Below, one piece after another: positions 36,273 to 48,732 of a stretch of DNA of 64,000 nt; the first letter of the stretch is position 1; each line of letters opens with the position of its first letter. Under the pieces are notes generated by a model, which was not told the origin of the DNA, did not search any database, and worked only from the letters and a program-made list of their open reading frames with translations. The stretch is from positions 975,041-1,039,040 of the forward strand of contig MZZL01000380.1 of NCBI GenBank assembly GCA_002749535.1, given 5' to 3'. The stretch comes from Apophysomyces variabilis (taxonomy: Eukaryota; Mucoromycota; Mucoromycetes; Mucorales; Mucoraceae). A program made the position numbers and the translations under genes.

Positions 36273-39094
36273 TTACCACAATTGACATTTATGAACTGGA
36301 TTCATACGGCTACCTAGAGGACATTTGAATGCTTCGGCAAACTGCTTTGAATTTTGAAGGGCACCAATAATGCGGAATTGACTTGGTGAGTGCTCGTCCG
36401 TCAAAACCTGGTTTACTCAATTGGTCAAACATCACGCTTCCCTTTCACATGGTGAAAACTTACATTGCGCAACTGTTGCTCTTGAGTAAATTTACGACAC
36501 CAAATACGACCAAAATTAATAAAAAACATTTGATCCGGGGTAAATCTTTCAAGTCCAGGCAAAAGTGCATTGTTGTAACGTCTGCTGTTGTAACGTTGTT
36601 TCCAAGCCAAATAAGCTTCCCCCAAACCTCCGTTATCTGCTAGATTCTCTCCCAATGTCATCTTGCCATTAATATGGACAATCTTGCCTTGACTATCCTC
36701 AATAGTAAAGTTGGAGTATTGCTTTACAAAACATTGAGCGTATTTGTCGAAAGCCGCTGCGGTTTCATTTGTCCACCACTCAATCAGGCGACCATCGCCA
36801 TCAAATTGGCGACCATTATTATCAAATCCATGCTACTGATCCCTCAGCAACTTGTTCACTTCACTTCATTATCAGCTTCTTCTTACCGTAAGCTCGTGGC
36901 CCATCACGGTACCAATACCACCGTAATTGAGATATTCAGGGTAATCCGTCGAGAAGAAAGGCTTTTGCAAAATCCCAGCGGGGAACACAATCTAAAATCG
37001 GTTGGTAAGGATAAATGATGTTTTCTTCTCAATCAAGTGCTTACCTCGTTGAAAACGGGATTAAAGTATGCATTGACTTCCATCGGTGTCATTAGCCACT
37101 TGAACCTGTCAGGTGTTTTGCCAACTTCGCGCCATTCCTGTGTCACGGCCCACCGGCGAGCTTCTCTGAAATTATTGAAGAAGCTGTCCTTGTCAACATT
37201 CAAGGCTGAATAATAGTCGGATAAGGAGACCGGAGACATCACATCAGGTGAACCAGTTGGATAACCCATCTTGCTTATCAGTTTGTCAACCTAAATTGAG
37301 AGATTAATAGGGAGAACACTGTTTTGCCCTTATTTACTTTTTCGACTGCTTTCTTTCTTGTTTCGGCATCCAGCCATGTCAATTCTGGTAATCGACCAAC
37401 GAACATATCCTTGATGGATTCCACAAACGCATCCGTTCGCTTCTTAGCGTCACCGCCAAACCTCTCTAAGACGTAGTATCGTCCGGCAATGAATCCAAGG
37501 GCATCAGAGACTTCGTTGAGACAAGTTTCCCATCTCGGTTCCACAAGCTTCGGATCAGTGCCGGTCAATGCAGCTCTCAGTGTACGGACTTGGTCTCGTA
37601 CGTCCGAGCTTAGGGCATCTGAGTAGAACTCGATGACCTTCCAGATCAGATACGATTGTATCGTCTCGGCCGGGGTATCCTGCAGGAGCGTCGAAAGGTT
37701 TCCAATGTAATTAGGGGACGATACGATGACAGTGTCAGGATGCGGCGAATTAGGCGAAACCATGTCATCCACATAGAAGCCCCAGTCAACAACAGGAGAA
37801 AGTTTGCTAATCTGTGACAAGGTACGTGGATTGTACATCACCTGAGGGTCTTGCAGATCTTCGTTGAAATCGCTAATTTCGGCTAACCGCTTCTCAAAGT
37901 CCACCACCCGCTTGGCAGTAGCGCGAGCATCCCAGCGATTCCATCCTCGATTCTGCTCAAATATGGTTTGCATAGTCTGAGCAGCCGAGCGGTAAAATGA
38001 CTGAATAATCTCATCCCGCTTATAATATTCTTTCGATGGTAGAGTCATACCAGCCTGAAACATTTGCAAGGAGGAAACTTGAGGATTTACAGGATCCTTT
38101 TTGCACAAATGAAGACAACGTTAGAAACATTCGATAATTTTTCACTAAGAAAACCAGTGCTTACTGCGTCCACACCAATCGTAAACAAAACATTGATGCC
38201 ATGTTTAGCAAGGTACACCAACGCTTTGGTCAATTGATGGCTTTCTTGTCTTGCACCAAGCGGATATATGTCAAGGACGTTCTGAAGAACTGGAAGAATT
38301 GGTCTGGTTCCGGAAGCATCAATGACGGTTTCATTCATGCACGAGTCGAAATAGTTTTTAAACTTGTTGAAGTTTTGTTCGTCCACCAATTTGTCGGGTC
38401 CTGGTAAGTTGTCTCCTTTTCCCATAGTACGATGGTAGAATGAATCGAATCCTTCAGACAAGATGTTGCGCAGCGTACGAATGTTCCCAGTCTTAACCAA
38501 TTGAAACGTGCCGATGCTCGACTTCCCTTCAGGGATATCGTGATCTTTTTGCCAATTACTGCCTATTTCTCTTAAAGCTTAACAATGCATCAAAAACACT
38601 CTTTCGTACATGTAAAACTATGGAAATCGTCGCATGGATCGATACTCATGTCAATGTCCTTGGGAATGACTCAGCAGGCGTATCAAACAAGGTGTGTATT
38701 ACCTTTAGGATTTCAGCAGCGGTTAATACACATTCGGCGGTCTGACACCGAGACTGTGGAAGGGAAAAAAACCGTGTGAATATATGTGATATAGCTAAAT
38801 ACACGAGGAGCTCACTTCTGTATCTGGTGGTGGTGGAATGGGTACATGGGTTGGCGACGGAGGAGTGTTACTGGGAGTTCCATCATAGACACGTCGAGCA
38901 TAAAGTCCAGCAAGGACACAAAGTACGATGAAGAAAGTGATTGTCAAGCCGAAAAGAACTTTTTCTAAAAGAGTAAAACGGCCAGATGGCGCCTGGTCTC
39001 TAGGTGAAGTACGATTCACTGCATTGGTGGACACATCTTGTTCGTCTTCTTCCAGGCCATTATTGGCAAGAAGAGGCTCTCGTTCCTGACTCAT
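36273..39094 (-). CDS. M13 family zinc metallopeptidase (neprilysin / ECE-like)
   Basis: This is a type II membrane metallopeptidase of the M13 family, which cleaves peptides outside the cytosol. Minus-strand exons: 39094-38816, 38753-38703, 38658-38610, 38562-38165, 38096-37338, 37290-37045, 36991-36887, 36832-36464, 36407-36273 (796 residues). A cytosolic tail of about 48 residues is followed by one transmembrane segment ([20 protein letters not shown]), a proline-rich linker and the cysteine-rich M13 N-domain ([24 protein letters not shown]). Zinc site: GHELTHGFDNNG (HExxH at 626-630) and GENLADNGG (E691, D695). It ends in the family's CxxW. An intron separates HELT from its second histidine. 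A further in-frame ATG two codons upstream (39100) is an alternative start. Confidence 0.93.
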
Positions 39095-39180
39095 TGTCAA
39101 TGGGAAGAAACAGGAAGGAGAAATAGAAGCCGAAAAAAGAAAGCAGCGTTTATTTGTTTTATACCAAGATATTTATCAAT

Positions 39181-40493
39181 TCAGTTAGCCTCAAATTCCT
39201 TCAGAAAACTTTCCAGGTCCTCGGGAAGATTATAGTCTTCGGAAGCAATGGATTGTGCCTTTCGAATATACTCCACAGCTTCCTTATACCGTTCGTTCTG
39301 TTCCTTCTCCTCTGATAGCAGATTAGCTTCGTGAAGGATGACCTCTGCTAAGTCGGTAAGAATTTCGGGGGTCAAATTGTGATCTTTTTCAAGGATATCG
39401 TAGGCCTGCATTAGGTGTTTTTTACCTAATGTGTCAAATTAGTCTTACGGTAGCCAAAGAACAACAGCACTTACAAAGCAGCACAGCCTCATATGCTTTC
39501 TTGTCATCTTCTTCGTTTTCAGACCTCTCATCGTTATCTTCCTGTTGATCGATTTGATCGAACCAGTAATCAACCGTCGAACGCTTGCAGTAAGCAAGCT
39601 GTATCATCGCTTGTACATTTGAAGAATCATCTGCAACCAACTGTTTAAGTCTTTGCTTTTTTCTACCTGTTTTGATGTAACTATACCCTTAAGGACGTCG
39701 CATAGTAAATTATCCGCCCATTCACGGAACTTTTCGCGTGCGTCTAATTTCGTATATAAAGAACCGTGATTATTGATGACCGCCGCAAGTTCAACTTTTT
39801 GTGAGTTGGACAGCTGAGAAGCTTCCAAGGACTGATCGATCATATTTAACGCGTCTTGGACATCGTCGGTCACCTTGTCAAAATCAATCTTACTGGCAGC
39901 CTATCGCTATGGATTTAAATCGCTATTTCAAAGCTTGTCTACTCATTTTACCTTGACAATCTGAATTTTACCTAGAGTGACTTTGATCCTATTGATATCT
40001 TGCGAATACTCTTCTTTCTCGTTTTCCTTTGCGTGATCCAGCCCATCCTGTAACCTTTCCTCTGCCGCTTCCAAATAGGCATCGAATTCTTCGTCTTCAG
40101 TAAGACGTCCCAATTCATAGAGAGCCGATCCATAGGTCAAGTAAAACTTAGGCGGCAAATATTGTTCACCGGACCAATTCCGCAGAATACGATCAGATTC
40201 ATGCACAGTACCACGCAATAGTGCCAATGCCTCGGACGGATTCTTTTCTGTTTGCTATAAGTCACAATCATGGTTTATCTACCCGTATTGCACCTACCAA
40301 CTTTTTCAAGTGCACTTTCCAGAAGAGCAGCGGCTTCTCCTACTTCATCACCTTCTTCCACTTCTTTGTCCAGTACCACCGTTTGTGCGTTTTCAGGGAC
40401 TTCGCTGACATCCTGGTCAAGCTTTGACTTCTTGGCCGATTTCAAACCTGCGCTGCTCTTTAATCCTCTTGGTCGTTTTTTTTCAGCTGCCAT
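39181..40493 (-). CDS. ETT1: Enhancer of translation termination 1 (ETT1/Nro1) homologue
   Basis: ETT1 is a nuclear TPR-like fungal protein linked to translation termination; its fission-yeast counterpart Nro1 controls Ofd1 in oxygen sensing. Minus-strand exons: 40493-40298, 40247-39952, 39900-39697, 39655-39475 and 39425-39181 (373 residues). Supporting segments: basic N-terminus (KKRPRGLKSSAG), VVLDKEVEEGDEV, RGTVHESDRILR, YGSALYELGRL, AAEERLQDGLDHA, an acidic EDNDERSENEEDD loop and a helical C-terminus. These line up with yeast Ett1 in order and length. The third intron is ambiguous: a 41-bp version (39656-39696) is used here, but an in-frame 20-bp GT...AG alternative exists. The start lies 982 bp from the next gene. 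Confidence 0.8.
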
Positions 40494-41475
40494 GAATGTA
40501 CGTCTGGTGGAAATGGTCCCTTTTTCTCTCTTTCACAATGATTCGACTTTTTTTTTATCGAGTGTGACAATGGTATGACTGTTATTTCTGTGAAGCAACT
40601 TATTATGTGACGTGATTCTTTTAGCAGTCTATGATTGAGTCCTCCACTAATATTCGATACACTCGAATACTAATATTGACCACAGGTAAAGGGTTTTTGA
40701 TAAGAATATTGTTGAATGATTTTGAAAGCACAAGAGATATTTGAGGTTAAGGTTGTTGTTCCTTTATTTAGATAGATGGATAATTCATATAGTACTGCTG
40801 AGTTAAAATATTTGGGATAATGAAGGGTTTAGTTGTACTAGCATTAAAGTGCAACCGATCGGTATAGGAACATACTGGCGTGGGTAAGTATTATGTAGAC
40901 TCGGGGCTGATGGTTGTAGCGTCCCGGATTCAGTGTTGTAAAGAGAGAAGGTGAAAGCTGTTCAGGGTTGCGATGCAATAGGCTGGACATGATCAATCCA
41001 GCAATGAAAAGGTTTTCAATGAGAGCATGAACCAGTATACTAGAGAATAAAATATTGGATAAACTGGAAGAGAAAAGAGAAGATTGTCACGACTTGGAGA
41101 AAAAATGGAAAAGACTTGCTCGACACCTGATAGTGATGTAATATTCAACGTGGTGGCTCGGGCGTCAAGTTCCTTTAAACTTACTCTATTCATTTGGGTG
41201 GGAAACAGTGGCCAATATTTGAAAGATTTTCTTGTCCTTGAGTAATGTCTTGACACGTAAAGTTTAATATATTCAGAACTACCACAATGCTGGGGAGCTC
41301 ATACGCATTGAACGTTTTTTGAGCGGATACGAGGAACTACATCACTAGAGTTGCAGATATAGTCTTTAGACCGGCGACGTCTTATACTTTTGCATATAAC
41401 AAATGCGGGTCACAGTTAAAGGAACTTTAGCCCACACATTGTAATTCACTAATTTATTGAAAAGGAATTCGCATT
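40494..41475. other. Intergenic region ETT1 to SmgGDS-like gene
   Basis: AT-rich. A minus-strand frame at 40993-41256 has no motif and is not called. Holds the ETT1 promoter and the 3' flank of the armadillo gene. Confidence 0.5.
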
Positions 41476-44109
41476 TTACGATCTATCCTTGTTTGTCCCC
41501 TTCCTTAATGCCGTAAGCACCTTTTGTACGGAATCACCCAGCATGGGCTGATCAGTTAGGGATTGTAATCTCTCAGCTGCAAGTGATCGTACATATTCCG
41601 GTATCTCTGTATTACCGCCTAGACACAGAAATTCAGCTATCATGGAAAAGACAACATGTCTTACTTTTCAGCGCGCATTCAACTGTGTTTTCGAGCAGCG
41701 TACACGCATTGCATCGAATTTCCACAGGCATATCGGAACTATCCTCGCAGATCGTGTCTACCAAAACCTCCATATATGATCTCTTTTCTTCTTCCCCAGT
41801 GGTTGCCTCACTGTCGTCTTCGGTGGAAGAGGGTACCGGACTTAAAACAAGCGGGAGCGCTTTGGTATTTGATTCAGTATTTCTTTCTCTTTCATGGGCT
41901 GGGCACTTTACCAGCTTTGGCAACGCCTTGATCATCGTCGGCAAACACAAGCGTCAGTGCTATGATACCGTCGTTTTTAAGAATTGGGAACGTTGAAGCT
42001 CTAATCATTTCTGCCACAGGCTCTATAATATCCTTTCGCACGAGCTTTGATCTCGCATCTGCGGAAACTTCAGTATCTAACAAAAGTTTGTCAGTATCCT
42101 TTGGAATTTTGTTTGCTAAACCCCATTATACCTTGCTTCCAAATAGACTTGATCAAGTTACACAACACCCGTGTTGCTTCGCTTTTTGCAGCAATGTCAT
42201 CGACGCGCTTAATGAATGCAACCAACAGTTCGAGAGGCGTTTGTTTCTCTCCATCCTCCTCGGACTTTATCATCCTCAGTGCATTATTGTCTATGACATA
42301 AGAGATAAGCAAACTTACGTTCTTTAGCAATTATAACATACAGTGGTTAACACATAACAGTTTTAGGATGCCGATTGCAAAAAACTGATTTCTCTTGAGC
42401 ATATCTTTAGTTGGATCCAACATTGGGGAGACGGCAGCAATGACACCTGCTTCTCCAAGTACTGATTTGTTTTGCTCTATGCTGATTATGAGTGACTGTA
42501 TCCAGAATAACGGCCAAATAAGCTTACTTGGGAGACACAGATGTTTTAAGCAACCTAAAATAGCGTATTGAAATGTGGCATTTTCGGTGGAAGTGAATAA
42601 AGACAGCAGTTTTTGTTCCAGGTGAAATCTTGTAACAAGGTCAATACAATGCGCATCTTTCGTACGTTTTATGAGTGCAAGTTATATATCGTTTTGGAGA
42701 ATTTACCTGTCCGTGCGAGGTTTCCAAGTGCATAGACAGCACACTGATGAACTACATCAGATGAGCTCTTCATCATTCCGATAAACCTTTTCAAAAGCTC
42801 TTCGTTTTCATACAGTTCTGCCATCTTCTGGTCTGCATAAAGCGTTAAGTTGAACGTAGGTTACACATGGATAGATGCGCGCCTACCACTTGAAGTTGCA
42901 AACACTGCGATTTTGCTTATTGTTTGCTGGATTTCACTGAGCTGCTTTTGCTCCTCTTCATCATCTATGGATGCTTCCTCTAAGAAGTCTAGAAGCATAC
43001 CAAATAATCCGGAATCCACCACTGCTGCTTGTGCAGAATCTGAAAACAGCGTGAATCCTTTTATGCTATTCATTCATTTGTATTACGCCTTACCATTGTC
43101 AATGACCAGTTGAAGCAGTATATCGGAAATGTTTTCGAGTAGTTCCATATTTTCTAGCTGCTCCACGCGCCATTCGTAGTTTACCAAATCCAGCAATTTC
43201 GGCACTGCCTCATTTCCGAATTCGTTACGTGCAGCATCTGTATCCATTCGTTAAAAATAAAAAGGAAGTGCACAATGCCGCTACGATGGGATGATATTTA
43301 CCATGTCCTGCTAAGTTGGCCAGGACCTTGGCTGCCATTGAAACGGTAGCTTCATCCTTTGATATATACTCTGGATCCAGCAAATGTAGGAATTTCTGGA
43401 CACCGCCCGATGCTGCTATAGAAGCTAATATAGGATCTGCCGCCAACAGGTCAGTTTGCATATGAGAAGATAAAACACAACGTCATACCATAATCCATGC
43501 TACTGTTCAAGCAAAATCCGCAAGTAGTACGAACAAGTTCTTCAGTATCAAAAAATGTCATAACCTGCGGTATAACAGATGCCTCATGAACAAGTTTACG
43601 ATTTTCATCTTTGAATTTTCAGTGTCAAACGGGCAAATCAGAGCAACGAAGCGTGTTCCTTACCGTGATCAAAGCAAAGGTTCCCTAAAACACGAAGCAC
43701 TTGAATTTTGAAGGGCAGCGGCCCGAGTGGGAGTAACGTAGCCAAATGACCGATGATTCCCGCTTTTCCAAGAGGAGTACGCACAGACTCTGAGAGCATA
43801 AGCTGTCAGTTTTGCACATTATTTTCCACTGCAGTAAGGATCCTGTTACCTGTTCTGGCGCCATTGGCGATTGATTCTGTCAAGCGACACGCTGGTTCCC
43901 AAAGAGAGGGATTTGTTTCCACGACTTTACTGAGCTGTTCAAAGATCGATGACAGTTCCAACGCTTCGGAAATGAAGCGCTCAGCATCTGCAAGGGTGGA
44001 TTCAGGTTGAATTTAGCACTTCGGTCTAGATACACGGGCTAGTTGTCAAGCATCAATGACCTTGAATGCCGGATACTTTTTGTATCCTCTCCACGAGTTG
44101 ATCTGCCAT
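41476..44109 (-). CDS. Armadillo-repeat protein, Rap1 GDS1 / SmgGDS-like
   Basis: SmgGDS (RAP1GDS1) proteins bind Ras-family GTPases, often before prenylation, through a superhelix of armadillo repeats. The minus-strand gene starts MADQLVERIQKVSGIQ (44109-44061) and continues at 43987 with DAERFISEAL. About a dozen exons follow, each carrying roughly one repeat. Typical pieces are ESVRTPLGKAGIIGHLATLL, IQVLRVLGNLCFDHG, SMAAKVLANLAGHG, VVHQCAVYALGNLARTD, FQYAILGCLKHLCLP and KSEATRVLCNLIKSIWKQ, ending with EIPEYVRSLAAERLQSL and KDRS. The order of repeats, including HG(D/N)-type repeat ends, fits SmgGDS better than beta-catenin or importin-alpha. Internal exon ends were not all fixed. Co-location with RCE1 27 kb away is probably coincidental. 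Confidence 0.78.
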
Positions 44110-45206
44110 GGTGAATTGAAACCAAGAGCCTTACAAGTAACCCCTTTCTTAAACTTTAGCGAGGACCAACTCCTTACATAATGAAACACCGAAATGAGCA
44201 CACTCCGCTTTCCACGAACGCATCTTCAAAAGCTGACTTGGATGTTTATGTAGTTCCAGACAAACATAGAAACAAACCAAAGAAAACGGTGATAAAGATT
44301 GGATTTATTTTTAATGCAGTGACAGTTGGTTAATGTGGCAGAAGTAGTAGTTGTCAGAATGAGACGTGGCGTAACCGGTCAGCATCATTGAAAGCATCTA
44401 AACACTGGTATTCAAGCTTACAGGACCAGACTAAAAAGATGAAAGTATAAGTGAACCATATAAATGATTTAGCACATTTAACAATAATATCAAAATTGAA
44501 GTAAAGATAATGACGGTTTCAGGTTTTGTGCAAAGCATATTCATATACTTGACGAGACCGATTGTGATATCTTGCAGTAAATAGTATCGTGCAAAATACG
44601 GTACCGCAAACGAAAATATCTTCTCTCTGCTTTAACTTGCATGCGGATTGTGTATTAGAGATATACCTTTTGGCTCTGATACACGTCTCTGGACCCTGAA
44701 ATCGCTATTAAATTGACATTGTCTATTATCCTCACTATGGTTACCATATCAGGGACGAAAACGTTAACAAATAATTTGGTTGTTCGATTTGATGGCTAGC
44801 TGGATCGGCTTCCTATTTGTATTTAGGAAAGTTATCGTTTACGATTTACCAAGTTCAAACTGGGTGCATTCAATGGGAGATGGGAATTATTTGGACATTC
44901 CTGCTTTCATTTGCCATACAACGTCTTTAGGATAGCTCTCCTTGGTCAAGCTTTCTTTCTCGCAAGTACACAGACCACCTAATTTAACAATGAGCTGCTA
45001 CCGCAGATAGCATAAGTGACAATGATTTATTGAAAGTAGAGGCAATGTTTTGAAAAGTAGCATTGACCCAAAAGTAAGATCTTGCGGGACACATATCTGA
45101 CCAACAGGTGTAGCAAGACAGTATGACATTCAAAATTCATCTGGAAAGCAATATAGAAATATGTCATACAATCTATAGTTTTATCATTTACCTTTTTCAC
45201 TTCACT
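44110..45206. other. Divergent intergenic region, SmgGDS-like gene and secreted orphan
   Basis: AT-rich sequence between two divergent genes. No open frame with motif, no RNA or repeat recognised. Confidence 0.5.
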
Positions 45207-45923
45207 ATGCGCATTATCACCACCTTTGTCTTCACCTTGATTTTGGCTGTGACATGTATAGCTGATACGGGAACTACCCTTACCATAGACACGCGAAAAA
45301 AAGATGTCCCTTTAAAGCTCAATGAATTTGACTTTTTCCACTGGACTGGAAAGAGAGACGCAGAAGCGCTAGAGACGTTTGTAGCCGATTTGGAAAGACC
45401 AGCCATCCTGCAGATCACGGACTTCAAAAATCGCGGCGATATGTTTCAAGTCTTTGATAATGATCGATATATTGGTCAAACATCGGTTGTAATGATGACT
45501 GAAGACGACGACACTTTTGCAGAAACCCCAGAAGACGCTCTGCTAGATAGCAGATTTAGTAGAGGGCTCTTCAGGCTAGATAGCGGCCCGCACCGAATTA
45601 CCATAAAAGCTAACGGTCCATTTGATGCTGGAACAGCCGCCATTCGATTGCTTCGTCCCACTTCATACACACTTACAGATGATATAAACAAGAAGACCAG
45701 GGTGGATACGTACTGGAACGATTGGTCGGAAAGCCAAAAGCCGCGCGCTGACCGGTGGGGAAAGAAGATAGGTTATGGTCAGCCTAAAAATTGGCAGAAT
45801 CCGGAATTGAAGTATGATGGTCGTCAGTCTTTCACTAGCCAGGATCATCCTGTGGATACAGCTCATACTGTTACTGTGATAAAGACTATGTGGCTGAGGG
45901 GAAACCGGCCAAGTTGGTATTAG
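45207..45923 (+). CDS. Secreted protein of unknown function
   Basis: A 239-codon frame. ATG at 45207 is preferred because it begins a good signal peptide (MRIITTFVFTLILAVTCIAD); an in-frame ATG at 45123 would precede it with a poorly suited 28-residue extension. The mature part begins GTTLTIDTRKKDVPLKL and is acidic and Asp-rich. Segments such as ILQITDFKNRGDMFQVFDN and FSRGLFRLDSGPHRITIKA look like a beta-sandwich domain. No cysteine pattern or catalytic motif stands out. It ends HTVTVIKTMWLRGNRPSWY, and a GTGATA near the end leaves open an unspliced or differently spliced C-terminus. Not recognised. Confidence 0.6.
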   Translation: MRIITTFVFTLILAVTCIADTGTTLTIDTRKKDVPLKLNEFDFFHWTGKRDAEALETFVADLERPAILQITDFKNRGDMFQVFDNDRYIGQTSVVMMTEDDDTFAETPEDALLDSRFSRGLFRLDSGPHRITIKANGPFDAGTAAIRLLRPTSYTLTDDINKKTRVDTYWNDWSESQKPRADRWGKKIGYGQPKNWQNPELKYDGRQSFTSQDHPVDTAHTVTVIKTMWLRGNRPSWY

Positions 45924-46696
45924 TTTATTGCTCCGTGCAACCGCTCTTACTCTGCTCGGCATCGCTTCGATTTTCCCAAGTTGCTCGGTTATTTGTAGAC
46001 TAGTCCTGGAAATAGGTTAACAAATGTTTCTTTGCCTGATGCTTCAAGCCCAGCTATATAACTTTATTTTTGCAAAGACAAACCCTGTCCCATACAGTTT
46101 TTGATATGATTCGTTCATGTCGATGATTGCTGTAAGTAGCAGTAATTATCGTTTACTGAAAGGCATTTTACGCTACTTTGAAATAGATATTAAGTTCCAA
46201 AAAAAAAAAAAAAAAAAGGGTGCACTCTTCGCTGGCGCAAAGTACCTTTTAAATGAACGCAAATTACCTTGCAGAAACAACTATTTTCCGTGATCAACTG
46301 TAGCTTAAGCCCTTCATTAAGTGTAAATAATGGTGACGCTTGATAACAGCTGTAATGAGATGGTCTGTAATAACTAGGCACCCATTACAATAACAATAGC
46401 TTGTATTTATTGCTATGCATGTAATCATAACTATAATCATAATGATAATGCACGTCTTAATTGCAACTGACCACTTGCTTTGCATGCGGGAGCGGTTAAT
46501 TCACTTCCATTAGTTTCCTTTCTTAATCAAAGCTTCGGTTGAAGCGTGATCTGTAAAAGCAATACTAGACAGAGAAAGGGACGAGCGCTGCAAGGCACTA
46601 ATACTTGATGGATATATAAGAAAATAGATAACAAAGCTAATTGATAGTTATGTTCCAAACGAAATTAGGCCTAATAGGTTCACTTAGTGTCTTGGA
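45924..46696. other. Intergenic region
   Basis: Contains an 18-base A run at about 46200-46217. No gene recognised; the small minus-strand frames have no motif. Confidence 0.5.
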
Positions 46697-47353
46697 CTAA
46701 CTAAACCCATATATGAATGCAATAACGGCAATGGTAACATTCATGCTAAAAAGTACGATAGCGTAAACTAGTCTGACCAGGTAATTTTCGTATACCATCT
46801 CGGTGACGGACCAAAGAACACTCACTGCAAAATATCTATTAACTTTGTCAGATATGGAAAAGGCATGCTTCGGAGACTCACAGCCAGGAAAGTATTTTCA
46901 CCGATTGCTGTCCGCCACGTGCTATTGTATTCAGTACAAGTACGCCAAGCAGCAGTAGTAAGAGATCGCGAAGCATATCACTAACTCGATTGAAAGATCT
47001 CTAATATGGCAGTGGTGTGTAAATATTCACATGTAGTATGTGGAAACGAGTTTTACATAAATATTCGCCATTTCCGCATTATTATTCGATGCGAGAAACC
47101 CAGCTTGCTGTCGTGTATCGGTTGGCGCCACACCACGTTCCTCATCTGCTGTTGAGGACTTTGTAAGCACTCTCCTATTCCCGAAACCATAACGGGCAAA
47201 CCAGAAAAGAGCCCAGTAGATCCAAAGAACGAAGAAGGCGATCCAATAGAGTTTGACGTCCCTGTTCTGCATAAACTGGGACAACGCAGCTTGAACACCG
47301 GCATCATCGTAACCCACATACATGTGTTCAGTATCCTGGTTTGCTAAAGACAT
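46697..47353 (-). CDS. Small multi-pass membrane protein, unknown function
   Basis: Three minus-strand exons (47353-47057, 47000-46882, 46820-46697) give 179 residues. About four hydrophobic segments are visible: LYWIAFFVLWIYWALFWFA, MLRDLLLLLLGVLVL, SWLVLWSVTEMVY and LVYAIVLFSMNVTIAVIAF. A hydrophilic loop separates the first from the second. Splice joins were fixed by frame: TAT|AGA for the first and CT|T using a CAGTGAG acceptor for the second. No family was recognised. Exon structure, start context and membrane pattern support a real gene; the role is unknown. Confidence 0.6.
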
Positions 47354-48014
47354 TACAATAAGTTTCAGAACAATGGCATTTATTCATGGAAAAGAAAGAA
47401 GTCTGTGAATCGAGATAGACAAGCAAAATAACATAAAAGAAAAAGTTAACCAACAATCGATCGGGCTATCGTAACATCATGTCGCATCCCAAGCTTATGC
47501 AAAAGTGCAGTCTTTTGATTATTAGTTTACTTGTTAGGCAACCTGTTTCTGCAAAAGCCGAATGAGCTTTCTTTCATGACGAAAAAGTATATTACTCGCT
47601 TCTTAAAATCACGTTTTTCTTTTTTCAAAATTCATTTGTATGTATCGGCATACTAGCCGATAATCAACCGAAACAGTATACGTAACGAAATGTGATCAAC
47701 AAACGGTCCTCACTGAGACTGTATTATTCCGGATCCCGGATATCTCTTCCTCTTCTTAAGTTGTCCATACTGCTATACGTATGCATTGTTTAACTTTGCA
47801 GATAGCAATTATTAGAGTGTCGTGTTTCGTATTCATAGATACTGCGAAAGAGACAAGGCCGGGATGAAAGCAGCATCGTAGCGTGAGTGGTTTTCAAAGG
47901 TGCATAATGGTTTTAAACACCGCTGGTTCCTGGTGCGGGCGGTCACAGACGGCCCGGAGGCACCTAAGGCCCTAAGCAGCTGCACAGTTGATCCTTCTCT
48001 TTTCCACATCGCAA
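47354..48014. promoter_or_regulatory. Divergent intergenic region including RPL26 promoter
   Basis: Lies between the membrane-protein gene (minus) and RPL26 (plus). The last 110 bases are GC-richer and include GGTCACAG near 47940, similar to promoter boxes of fungal ribosomal-protein genes, but this is only suggestive. A pyrimidine tract immediately precedes the start. Confidence 0.4.
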
Positions 48015-48732
48015 ATGAAGTTCTCTGCTGGTAAGCCATGATAACCGAAATGGTAGCTCGCAGATGGATGGATCGATTGATTGATGATACTGCCTGACGT
48101 ACGAAACGGACACAAAGAAAATGATCAACTTTTTTTTTCTTCCGCATTCAGCTATACGACCATTCAACATGATGAATCCAATGCCATCAATTGTCCTACA
48201 GTCGTTCCTGATGCGAGCTACTACAGAAAAAAAAAGAACGAGGGGAAAGATAGCCTGATGCTTATATTCTTTTCCTTGATTTCCCATTTCTTCAATTGCA
48301 GACGTCAGCTCTTCCCGTCGCAAGAGCAGAAAGGCTCACTTCAGCGCTCCCTCCAACATCCGTCGCAAGATCATGAGCTCCTCCCTGTCCAAGGAGCTTC
48401 GCGAGAAGTACAACGTACGTCTTTTATATATGGAGAATTATCAGAGATTTAACAAACAGCATGTGTAGACCCGCTCCATTCCTATCCGCAAGGATGATGA
48501 AGTGATGGTTGTCCGTGGTACCTACAAGGGCCGGGAAGGCAAGGTCGTCCAGGTCTACCGCAAGAAGTGGGTTATTCACATTGAGCGTGTCAACCGCGAG
48601 AAGGTCAATGGTGCCACAGTTCCCATTGGTATCCACCCCTCCAACGTCGTTGTTACCAAGCTTAAGCTCGACAAGAGCCGTCAGGCTACTCTTGATCGCA
48701 AGGGCAAGAAGGATGCCATGCAAGAGGTATAG
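48015..48732 (+). CDS. RPL26: 60S ribosomal protein L26 (uL24)
   Basis: uL24 is a large-subunit ribosomal protein near the exit-tunnel region. Exons 48015-48030, 48302-48414 and 48469-48732 encode 130 residues: [39 protein letters not shown], then the KOW motif region [20 protein letters not shown] and [17 protein letters not shown]. The first exon is 16 bases, followed by a 271-bp intron, by far the longest in this part of the window. Early long introns are typical of ribosomal-protein genes and may be regulatory. The biased codon use resembles eEF3. Confidence 0.96.

Noticed and set aside
48031..48301. snoRNA inside the first RPL26 intron
   Set aside because: A C-box-like TGATGA occurs, but no D box at suitable spacing or terminal stem was seen.
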